64,000 nt of DNA from Ensifer adhaerens (GTDB lineage Bacteria; Pseudomonadota; Alphaproteobacteria; Rhizobiales; Rhizobiaceae). Below, in pieces: positions 36,905-43,804 of this stretch. The notes beneath the pieces were generated by a model, which made no database searches, had not been told where the DNA came from, and saw only the letters and a program-made list of their open reading frames with translations. The stretch is from NCBI RefSeq assembly GCF_013283195.1, contig NZ_JABEKT010000002.1, positions 1,313,862 to 1,377,861 on the forward strand. The letters run 5' to 3'. The position numbers and the translations under genes are program-made. Positions within the stretch are counted from its first letter, which is position 1. Each line of letters begins with the position of its first letter.

Positions 36905-37370
36905 GGGACTTAATTCGTTTCATGTCGGCCAGCGTCGCCCTTCGGTTGATGATCATGCGCCCACGTGCATCCTTCATGATGTAGCGGCCGTCACTGATCT
37001 CCTCGCTCATGCCATCGGCATGACGCACGCCGATCCTGGCAGCACCGCCGCCGAGAGCGGCTCCCCCACCCCTGGCGCCCGTCGAACTGCCACGAGCATT
37101 GCCCCCGCTCGATTTTTCATTTCCGGATCTGCCCCCTCCGTTACCTCCGCCATTTCCTCCGCTATTGCCTCCACCGTTTCCACCACCGTTGCCCCCACCG
37201 TTACCGTTGCCACCGCCGTTGCCGTTGTTGTCCCCGCTCTTGGCGAAGGCCTCCTGGGGAACAAGCTGAAGAAGCGAACCAGCGGGCTGGAGCTTATAAG
37301 GAAACGCAAGGGTAGACAGACAAACAACCGTCGAACAGGCTGCGGCAAGTAACTTCCGACGCGTAGACAT
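36894..37370 (-). CDS. Gly/Asn-repeat secreted protein
   Basis: A 158-residue exported protein. The signal peptide ([20 protein letters not shown], cut near EAFAKS) is followed by about 35 residues of repeated NGGG/GNGG units, then an Arg/Ser/Gly linker and a conserved-looking tail ([33 protein letters not shown]). The ATG at 37370 follows AGGAAATGCC. Overall plan resembles the 33909-34580 protein. Its end overlaps the response regulator gene by 11 bases tail to tail. Function unknown; a surface or matrix role is plausible. Confidence 0.65.
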   Translation of the reverse strand: MSTRRKLLAAACSTVVCLSTLAFPYKLQPAGSLLQLVPQEAFAKSGDNNGNGGGNGNGGGNGGGNGGGNSGGNGGGNGGGRSGNEKSSGGNARGSSTGARGGGAALGGGAARIGVRHADGMSEEISDGRYIMKDARGRMIINRRATLADMKRIKSLTP

Positions 37371-37509
37371 GGCATTTCCTCAGATCAGAATTTCACCCGG
37401 CCTTCGACAGGTTGTCGCGATTGTGCGATCTCCGCTATCTGACCAACCCCCGAATATGCCCGTCCCAAATACCCGCCTCGATAAACCAGGGCAATGAAGG
37501 CACGACGTT

Positions 37510-37812
37510 TCAAGGCTCCCCCGACCAATGCAATCCAGCAGGCAGTTGCCCCGATCCATCCGTGCTTCCGGCCCGATCCTTCATGTCGAGGGCTGACATC
37601 AACCGTTCTTCAATAAGGCGGCAAAGGATTTCAAACTCGCGGATCGTTTCTTGCCGCGGCGGTTTTTCGGCATGCAGTCTGTGCAGTTCCATCACTGCCA
37701 CGCTATAGGCTTGCCATACGTCGAGAAAGGTCTCCAGATCATGGATTTTGCTTGCTGGCGCTTGTCGAACCGGCAGACAAAGAAATTGGCGCAGTGATTT
37801 CTTGATCGACAT
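37510..37812 (-). CDS. Hypothetical protein, 100 residues
   Basis: Unrecognised, basic at the N-terminus and helical (IHDLETFLDVWQAYSVAVME, ETIREFEILCRLIEERLMSA). Composition supports coding but there is no clear ribosome site at the ATG. A GGACC-type palindrome lies 60-95 bases upstream, which supports it being transcribed from there. Confidence 0.5.
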   Translation of the reverse strand: MSIKKSLRQFLCLPVRQAPASKIHDLETFLDVWQAYSVAVMELHRLHAEKPPRQETIREFEILCRLIEERLMSALDMKDRAGSTDGSGQLPAGLHWSGEP

Positions 37813-37869
37813 GTTCGCGACACCAGCCCGGCAGTGTACTCAGCGTGCGTAAGAAGCGGGTTGCTGTCA

Positions 37870-37905
37870 AAGCGGACTGAAGTCGGATGATAGATAGGAC
37901 CAAAG
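37870..37905. promoter_or_regulatory. Palindromic element, site 3 (GGACC-N3-GTCC)
   Basis: On the plus strand GGACTGAAGTC, about 9 bases, then AGGACCAAAGTCC. On the minus strand it reads GGACTTTGGTCCTAT upstream of the gene at 37510-37812. It resembles sites 1 and 2 in having a GTCCTAT half and a second GTCC-containing half nearby. Confidence 0.45.
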
Positions 37906-38051
37906 TCCGCCAGCGCGGCACGCCCGACATTTTCGCAATATGGGTTGCGCGTCGACACCAGATTGTCTGGACGGCGTCATCGTCTGGGTTCCCTAGGGTC
38001 GATCGACATTCAGGATTCCCAAATCACTTGAATGCTGATTCATAGGACACC

Positions 38052-38450
38052 GTGTTGGAACACGGAGGTCTTTGGATAGCTGCCAGTCGGTATGAGTTGA
38101 GCGATGTTCAGTGGGCGAAGATTGCGCCTCTGTTGCCCGGCAAAGCTGGTGATCCAGGGCGCACCGGCTCCGACAACCGTCTGTTCATCAATGGCTGCCT
38201 ATGGGTTTTGCGCTCTGGCGCACATTGGCGCGACCTGCCGGCACGCTATGGAAAATGGAAGACAGTGCATAAGCGCTTCAGCCGCTGGTGCCATGCCGGC
38301 ATCTGGGAGCAGGTGTTCGAGACGCTGACGGCCGATCGGGACAATCAATATCTGATGATCGACAGCACAATCGTGCGTGCTCATCAGCAGGCAGCATCGG
38401 GAAAAGGGGGGCCAAAGATCAGGCGCTGGGGCGTTCCCGAGGCGGGCTGA
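38052..38450 (+). CDS. IS5-family transposase, first frame
   Basis: The 5' frame encodes the N-terminal transposase part: ASRYELSDVQWAKIAPLLPG, FINGCLWVLRSGAHWRDLPA, KTVHKRFSRWCHAGIWEQVF, and the first catalytic Asp region YLMIDSTIVRAHQQAASG. It starts at a GTG (38052). At A4G6 (38402-38411) a -1 slip would join it to the second frame; without slipping it ends at 38450. Confidence 0.82.
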   Translation: MLEHGGLWIAASRYELSDVQWAKIAPLLPGKAGDPGRTGSDNRLFINGCLWVLRSGAHWRDLPARYGKWKTVHKRFSRWCHAGIWEQVFETLTADRDNQYLMIDSTIVRAHQQAASGKGGPKIRRWGVPEAG

Positions 38451-38833
38451 CCAGCAAAATCCACATGCTGGCCGATGCCTTGGGCAGGCCGCTGCGTCTT
38501 ATCGTTACCGCTGGCCAGGTCGGCGACATCACCCAAGCACCGGCACTTCTGGTGGGACAGAGCGGTGATGCCGTGCTGGCCGACAAAGCCTATGACAGCA
38601 ACGCTTTGCGGCAAATCATTGCCAGCATCGGAGCCGAAGCGGTCATCCCGTCAAACCGCTCGCGCAAGATCATCATCCCCCACGACGAAGCCGCCTATAC
38701 ACATCGCAACCGCATCGAGCGGTGCCTCAACCGAATGAAGCACTTCCGCCGCTTTGCCACCCGATACGACCGCAGAACAATCCACTTCGAAGGTTTCCTC
38801 TATCGCCTCGCCGCTATGTTTTGGCTGAGGTGA
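38400..38833 (+). CDS. IS5-family transposase, second frame
   Basis: The 3' frame, entered by probable -1 frameshifting at the AAAAGGGGGG run, encodes GAKDQALGRSRGGLTSKIHM, VLADKAYDSNALRQIIASIG with the second catalytic Asp, and YTHRNRIERCLNRMKHFRRF with the catalytic Glu, ending FLYRLAAMFWLR. Such frameshift-fused transposases are usual for IS427-group elements, so the split is probably programmed. The feature start is the slip region, not a start codon. Confidence 0.82.
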
Positions 38834-38850
38834 ATGTCGATTCGTCCTAG

Positions 38851-39166
38851 CATTTCCGATTGTGCCCTGCCGCCCACACGAGATTGGGAGCTCAGGCCAT
38901 CCGCCGCCTGCTTTACGAAGATGCTGAACGGCGCCGGCCGGCCTGTTATGAGCGCTCGCATTTTTTGCAACGAAACGCCCATTCGCGCGGATTCGCATCA
39001 ACCACCAGACCGAGCCGAGCCCATGCCTACCCATCCCGAGCCGCTTCCGCTCGCCTCCCTCGAGTCCGAAATTGTCAGTGCTGGTGCATGCGTGATTGCC
39101 GCCAGGGCCGTCGCTGGATAAGGTTCTGCGGTAAAACGCAGAACACTCAAGCTGACAAGGATGACT
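38851..39166. other. Region between IS and cspA, with cspA leader
   Basis: 316 bases without a recognisable gene; they should contain the cspA promoter and its untranslated leader. An inverted repeat in the leader is listed separately. Confidence 0.45.
39123..39144 (+). promoter_or_regulatory. Hairpin in the cspA leader
   Basis: GTTCTGCG, six-base loop GTAAAA, CGCAGAAC: a perfect 8-base stem ending 22 bases before the cspA start codon. It may be an operator or a temperature-sensitive RNA structure; cold-shock leaders are often structured. Confidence 0.4.
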
Positions 39167-39370
39167 ATGGCAACCGGTACTGTTAAATTCTTCAACCAGG
39201 ACAAGGGTTTTGGTTTCATCACGCCCGATAACGGTGGACAGGACGTTTTTGTCCATGTGTCGGCGCTTGATGGCGCAACCTCACTGCGCGACGGCCAAAA
39301 GGTCAGCTACGAGCTTGGCCAGGACCGCAAGACCGGAAAATCGAAGGCCGAGAACGTCCGGTCAGCCTGA
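39167..39370 (+). CDS. cspA: Cold-shock protein, CspA family
   Basis: A 67-residue single cold-shock domain protein that binds single-stranded RNA/DNA. RNP1 (KGFGFI) and RNP2 (DVFVHVSAL) are intact, with the family opening [16 protein letters not shown] lies at 39157-39160, so the second ATG (39167) has better spacing than the one at 39161. It is a stand-alone gene followed by a strong hairpin. Confidence 0.93.
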   Translation: MATGTVKFFNQDKGFGFITPDNGGQDVFVHVSALDGATSLRDGQKVSYELGQDRKTGKSKAENVRSA

Positions 39371-39726
39371 ACGTCGTATCCTACACCTCGGGAATTCGCT
39401 TCTTTACGTTCCCTACCTGCCCGGCCGCGCGAGCGGCCGGGCATTGGGACACCTCTTCGCAGGTTCTCAATCTCGTAAGTGAAGGTTGGGCGGGCCTGAC
39501 ACGTCCCAGCCAACCGCATCAGTCTAGTGGCTGCGATGAATCGAAGTCGGGGACTAGGAAGCGTCCGTGCCTGGTGCTCCGGCGCGGTCGGTCCCGTTGC
39601 CTCCAGGGCTGAAAGCGGACATTGTTTCCGCTTCGCGCCCTTATAATGGTCGTCGCGCCGCCGGCCGCCGTTGTGGCAACGCGGTTCGCAGGTGCGCCAA
39701 GCCGCCATTCCGCACCGTGCGGGTGA
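39371..39726. other. Non-coding stretch between cspA and the convergent Mo enzyme gene
   Basis: 356 bases. They hold the cspA terminator hairpin (39418-39443); no gene-like ORF was found in the rest. Confidence 0.5.
39418..39443 (+). terminator. Terminator hairpin after cspA
   Basis: TGCCCGGCCGC, loop GCGA, GCGGCCGGGCA: an 11-base perfect stem about 48 bases beyond the cspA stop, with only a weak T tail. Confidence 0.65.
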
Positions 39727-40836
39727 TTAGATCACGAACTCCTCCTCATACGTCTGTGGCTCGGGAACGACCGTAACCTCCACCGGAACGATCCAATTGG
39801 CCGCGTAGCTCTCGCAGTCGGAACGCTGCAGGTCGGGCTGCACGCACCCCGCCCCATCGATCGCGCGGCATCGCAGTTTATATGGCCCCACTTCTTGAGG
39901 GGTCCACATGTACTCCCACAAGCGCCATGCAAAGGGATGTTCTGTTTCGAGGAGCCTTGCCTCGCGCCAACCCCTACCATCTCCGGTGCAGACCTCCACC
40001 TGCCGGATAGCAGCCTCGCCGCTCCAGGCGGCTCCGAAAATCCGATACGGTTGGCCGGCGATGAGACGCGCCCCCTGCACGGGTCGCGCGATCTGCGCTT
40101 TGACCTCCATCTCCGCGAGAGGGACCAGCCTGGGTTCCCCGAGGTTGCGCTCCCAACGGAAGTAGTCCCGCGCCTGCCAGTAGCCAAGGAACGGTTGTTC
40201 CAGAACCGTGATATGCGTGATCCACTTGACCCAAGCCATGCCGTACCAGCCACCCACGACCGCGCGTAGCGGGTAGCCGTGATCGCGCGTAAGCGGCTCC
40301 TCGTTCATCGAATAGGCAAGGATCGTGCTGTCCGCGATGGCCTTCTCAAGCGGTAAACTGCGGGCAAAAGCGATGGGGCCGGGAGAAGCCGTCTTCCTGT
40401 TCGTGTCGACGACGCCGCTGTCTGCGCCTACGAGCAGAACCTCACGTGCGGTTCGCTTAACGCCCGCCATTTCCAAAATCTCGCGCAGAAGAACACCTGT
40501 CCACGCAGCGTTGCCGACGGCTCCGTTCTGCCATTGGAGCCCCTCCTTCGGGGGCACATAGTAGACGCGGCCGTTCCCGGCGCACTCGACGACGGCGGTG
40601 AGCGTCGTGCTCCGCATCGCCTTGATGCTGTCGAGGTCAAGTTCGATCGGCCGCTCCACCGCCCCGCCAACGTGCAACCTCCAGTCTCGCGCATCGAGGT
40701 CCGGCGCGGGGAAATGGTTTCGCACGAAGAACAGCCCGGTTGGGATCAGCCAATCGGAGAGCGACGCAAACGGAAACTCGGTGTTCTGTGGGGATTTCTG
40801 TCGAACGATCAGACTGGGTTGCTCTTGTGTCGGCAT
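39727..40836 (-). CDS. Sulfite oxidase-family molybdenum enzyme
   Basis: A 369-residue molybdopterin oxidoreductase of the sulfite oxidase family. The ATG at 40836 lies at the family's usual N-terminus; upstream codons to 40995 do not look related. The Mo-pterin domain shows RNHFPAPDLDARDWRLHVGG and the molybdenum-ligand Cys in VVECAGNGRVYY, then GYPLRAVVGGWYGMAWVKWI. The C-terminal Mo-co dimerisation domain reads IRQVEVCTGDGRGWREARLL and FAWRLWEYMWTPQEVGPYKL. No Tat or Sec leader and no adjacent cytochrome gene are seen, so it may act in the cytoplasm, detoxifying sulfite or a related oxyanion. Confidence 0.88.
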   Translation of the reverse strand: MPTQEQPSLIVRQKSPQNTEFPFASLSDWLIPTGLFFVRNHFPAPDLDARDWRLHVGGAVERPIELDLDSIKAMRSTTLTAVVECAGNGRVYYVPPKEGLQWQNGAVGNAAWTGVLLREILEMAGVKRTAREVLLVGADSGVVDTNRKTASPGPIAFARSLPLEKAIADSTILAYSMNEEPLTRDHGYPLRAVVGGWYGMAWVKWITHITVLEQPFLGYWQARDYFRWERNLGEPRLVPLAEMEVKAQIARPVQGARLIAGQPYRIFGAAWSGEAAIRQVEVCTGDGRGWREARLLETEHPFAWRLWEYMWTPQEVGPYKLRCRAIDGAGCVQPDLQRSDCESYAANWIVPVEVTVVPEPQTYEEEFVI

Positions 40837-41046
40837 AGTCCTGGTCTCCCCTTCCAAGAGCACACACAACGCGGCACTCGCTCGCGCGAATTCCGCTTCG
40901 ATGACACCGCCCCTCGCAGTGCGTCTCGCGTTCCGCCTTCGGCCGCACTCTAGCACATACCGCGCGGTCCTCGGATCGACCTCGAACGGAACCAAAGGGC
41001 GCGAATGCTGCTATAGGCCCACGTCTCTTTTGCGCCCACTTGTCGT

Positions 41047-41718
41047 TCAAGCACTACCGCTGGCGAAGACCAGCAACCGATTGTTGGTAGGCATCTCGAT
41101 CGTCTCGCGGAGAGTAAGTCCAACGGCCTCACCAACTTGTTCAAGATCAGCGATATCACGCACACCCCAGGATGGGTTGCGCTCCTTTAGAGCCGCATCG
41201 AAAGCAGCGTTCGAGGGGGCGTTGTGTGCCCCCTTGCACATGAATGGGCCGTAGAGAAGAAGAAGCCCACCAGCGTGAAGCAAACGGCCAGCTCCTGCGA
41301 ACAATCCTAAGCTTGCCGCCCATGGCGCGATATGGATCATATTGATCGACACGATGGCGTCAAAATGCCCCGCTTGTTCGACGCCCCATTGTCCTGAGCA
41401 CACATCAATATCCCGCGGTGCCAGCACATTCTTCAGCCCTGCGTATCTGATCCAGCTAGACGTGCTGGTGCGGGCGTCGGCATCCGGATCGCTCGGCTGC
41501 CAGGTGAGGTTGGGCATTGCTTTCGCAAAACACACGGCGTGCTCGCCGGTCCCGCATCCAATCTCCAGCACGGCGCCACCTGCTGGAAAGACACGTTTCA
41601 GGACCGCTAGGATCGGCACCGAATTCCGCGCAGCGGAAGGTGAGAACATGCGCTTGTCGGCGCTTACGTCGCGCTGTTCCAGCGCAACAGGCGAACGGTC
41701 CTTCTGCTCTGGGGGCAT
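41047..41718 (-). CDS. DUF938 SAM-dependent methyltransferase-like protein
   Basis: A 223-residue class I methyltransferase fold protein of the DUF938 family. The SAM-binding loop is AVLEIGCGTGEHAVCFAKAM, preceded by the family motif FSPSAARNSVPILAVLKRVF and followed by IVSINMIHIAPWAASLGLFA and LLLYGPFMCKGAHNAPSNAA. Substrate unknown. It is co-oriented with the Mo enzyme gene (210 bases apart) and divergent from the CBS-led run. Confidence 0.88.
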   Translation of the reverse strand: MPPEQKDRSPVALEQRDVSADKRMFSPSAARNSVPILAVLKRVFPAGGAVLEIGCGTGEHAVCFAKAMPNLTWQPSDPDADARTSTSSWIRYAGLKNVLAPRDIDVCSGQWGVEQAGHFDAIVSINMIHIAPWAASLGLFAGAGRLLHAGGLLLLYGPFMCKGAHNAPSNAAFDAALKERNPSWGVRDIADLEQVGEAVGLTLRETIEMPTNNRLLVFASGSA

Positions 41719-41830
41719 TGGCCTTGAATCCCCTTTGGGCGATGTCCCCCATCTTATAGCTGAAATGATGGGACTGAAACCAAGGAGTTCGGGCTAAAGA
41801 ATGGTGTCGTCAGTACGCGCGTACACCTCG

Positions 41831-41847
41831 GAGAATGTGACATTCTC
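41831..41847. promoter_or_regulatory. Palindrome upstream of the CBS-led operon (a)
   Basis: GAGAATGT, one base, ACATTCTC: a perfect 17-base palindrome about 145 bases before the CBS-BON start. Candidate operator. Confidence 0.4.
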
Positions 41848-41853
41848 GTGAAA

Positions 41854-41868
41854 GATGCATTCTGCATC
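41854..41868. promoter_or_regulatory. Palindrome upstream of the CBS-led operon (b)
   Basis: GATGCA, three bases, TGCATC, seven bases after palindrome (a). The close pair suggests two bound regulator dimers or two different factors. Confidence 0.35.
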
Positions 41869-41990
41869 GCCTGCTCCGGTCAACAAGGAATAACCGGTCC
41901 TAAGCGAACAGGTTGTCGAACGACTGGGATGGGTTTACGTTACCCGTCCTGATGACGGTGCCAACAAGTCCTATCGGGGGTTGGATCGAC

Positions 41991-42656
41991 ATGCTCGCCC
42001 AGGATGTGATGACGACAGTTGTCGTCAAGCTTTCACCAGACAACAGTGTCAGGCAAGCAGCGCAGATCATGCTCGACAATCACGTTAGCGGCCTCCCGGT
42101 CGTTGACGATGACGGGCATTTGGTGGGCCTGATCACGGAAGGCGACCTGATCCGCCGGATTGAGCTTGGCGGCGGTGTGCCTGTTATAGATGCCTCCCTA
42201 ACGACCGAAGTCAGGGCTAACGCCTATCTGCGGCGGTCGTCGTGGAGGGTTGGCGACGCGATGACCGCTGATCCCGTAACGGTCAATGAAGACGCGTCCG
42301 TTTCGCGGGTGGCGGCGCTGATGCAGGAACGCGGCATCAAGCGCATTCCCGTCCTTCGAAACGACGTTCTTGTCGGCATCATCAGCCGCGCCGATCTGTT
42401 GCAGGCAATCCTGTCGGCAAGACATGACGAGACCGCATTGGGCGACGATGCGATCCGCCGCAGCATTCTGGTTCGACTTGGAGAGAACACGGGCCTTGAA
42501 GGGCTGGATGTCACAGTCGCGGTCAGCGATGGCGTCGTGCACCTGTGGGGCAACGTCGAAGCACCCGAATGCCGAAGGGCCGCACGCATACTCGCAGAAA
42601 ACGTTCGCGGCGTCAGAGGCGTGGTCGAGCACTTCCCGGAACCGTATCCGCACTAG
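41991..42656 (+). CDS. Two CBS domains plus BON domain protein
   Basis: A 221-residue protein. CBS domain 1 (about 1-60: MLAQDVMTTVVVKLSPDNSV, NHVSGLPVVDDDGHLVGLIT), CBS domain 2 (about 88-145: VGDAMTADPVTVNEDASVSR, GIKRIPVLRNDVLVGIISRA), and a C-terminal BON domain (about 155-221: TVAVSDGVVHLWGNVEAPEC). CBS pairs bind adenylates and sense energy state; BON domains bind lipid or envelope components. The ATG at 41991 starts exactly at the first CBS motif. It is the first gene of the long plus-strand run and precedes the alcohol dehydrogenase by 65 bases. Confidence 0.88.
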   Translation: MLAQDVMTTVVVKLSPDNSVRQAAQIMLDNHVSGLPVVDDDGHLVGLITEGDLIRRIELGGGVPVIDASLTTEVRANAYLRRSSWRVGDAMTADPVTVNEDASVSRVAALMQERGIKRIPVLRNDVLVGIISRADLLQAILSARHDETALGDDAIRRSILVRLGENTGLEGLDVTVAVSDGVVHLWGNVEAPECRRAARILAENVRGVRGVVEHFPEPYPH

Positions 42657-42721
42657 CACGGTACCTTCCCTTCCTATCCTCAATGCATCTTCTGGGTCTA
42701 CCAAGCTGGAGGAACATGGAA

Positions 42722-43750
42722 ATGGCAAAGACAATGAAGGCGGCTGTCGTACGGCAGTTTCGCGCTCCGCTCGTTATTGAGGAGATGACAGTTCCAACGC
42801 CCGCACCGGGGCAGATACTGGTCAAGTACGAAGCGACTGGCGTGTGCCATACGGATCTGCATGCGGCAAACGGCGACTGGCCGGTAAAGCCGTCGCCACC
42901 CTTCGTACCCGGACACGAAGGTGTCGGCTTCGTCGCGGCCGCAGGCACCGGCGTGAAGAGGGTGAAGGAGGGTGACAGGGTCGGCGTCCCCTGGCTGCAC
43001 TCCGCGTGTGGCTATTGTCCCTATTGCAGAACCGGCTGGGAGACCCTTTGTGGCTCGCAGACCAACACCGGATACTCCGTCAACGGCACGTTTGCAGAGT
43101 TTGGATTGGCCGACCCTGATTTTGTCGGCAGCCTTCCCAGGAGCCTGGAATTCGGCGCTGCCGCGCCCGTCCTCTGCGCGGGGGTGACCGTCTACAAGGG
43201 GCTGAAAGAGACGGAAGTTCGCCCGGGCGAATGGGTGGCCGTCTCAGGCATCGGAGGACTTGGTCACATGGCGGTGCAGTATGCCAAGGCCATGGGCATG
43301 AACGTTGTCGCCGCCGATATTTTTGAAGAGAAACTGGCCCTGGCCAAGCAGCTTGGCGCTGACATCACCGTCAACGGCAAGGCAAAAGACGCCATCGAGC
43401 AGGTAACGCGCGCCACAAATGGCGGCGTTCATGGGGTCCTTGTGACCGCCGTGTCTCCCATCGCCATGGAACAGGCCTTCGGCTTCCTGCGGTCGAAGGG
43501 GACGATGGCACTTGTCGGCCTGCCTCCAGGAATGATGTCGCTGCCTGTGTTCGAGACGGTCCTCAAGCGCATCACCGTGCGCGGATCGATCGTCGGCACC
43601 CGCCAGGACCTGGAGGAATCCCTGCTGTTTGCGGCGGAAGGAAAGGTGAAACCTCACTTTTCGTGGGAGAGCCTCGAGAACATCAACGACATCTTCCATC
43701 GGATGGAAGCAGGCAAGATCGACGGTCGCATCGTTCTGCGACTGCACTAA
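42722..43750 (+). CDS. adhP: Zinc-dependent alcohol dehydrogenase (AdhP type)
   Basis: A 342-residue medium-chain alcohol dehydrogenase acting on ethanol/acetaldehyde-like substrates. Catalytic zinc ligands lie in TGVCHTDLHAANGDWP and VPGHEGVGFV; the structural zinc site is CGYCPYCRTGWETLC; the Rossmann motif is VAVSGIGGLGHMAVQYAKAM. GGAGG at 42708-42712 best fits the ATG at 42722; another ATG at 42716 is too close. In this operon it could reduce acetaldehyde from the ethanolamine ammonia-lyase to ethanol, or oxidise ethanol; inference. Confidence 0.9.
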   Translation: MAKTMKAAVVRQFRAPLVIEEMTVPTPAPGQILVKYEATGVCHTDLHAANGDWPVKPSPPFVPGHEGVGFVAAAGTGVKRVKEGDRVGVPWLHSACGYCPYCRTGWETLCGSQTNTGYSVNGTFAEFGLADPDFVGSLPRSLEFGAAAPVLCAGVTVYKGLKETEVRPGEWVAVSGIGGLGHMAVQYAKAMGMNVVAADIFEEKLALAKQLGADITVNGKAKDAIEQVTRATNGGVHGVLVTAVSPIAMEQAFGFLRSKGTMALVGLPPGMMSLPVFETVLKRITVRGSIVGTRQDLEESLLFAAEGKVKPHFSWESLENINDIFHRMEAGKIDGRIVLRLH

Positions 43751-43804
43751 CGCGTCACAGTCAGCCGAAAGTCCAAGCAAAGTCTTGTCGACCGGGAGGG
43801 TCAG

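Larger units (their letters stand above)
37993..38850 (+). mobile_element. IS5-family insertion sequence (IS427-like), about 850 bp
   Basis: The element is bounded by CTAG on both sides (37993-37996 and 38847-38850), consistent with target duplication. Its ends form an imperfect inverted repeat: GGGTCGATCGACATTCA at the left versus GGACGAATCGACATTCA (reverse complement of the right end), with ATCGACATTCA identical. It encodes one transposase in two overlapping frames. Length and organisation match IS427-group IS5 elements. It looks intact and possibly active. Confidence 0.82.

Noticed and set aside
41870-41990. FNR/FixK box before the CBS-led run
   Set aside because: No TTGAT-N4-ATCAA-like sequence is present despite the low-oxygen flavour of the gene content.
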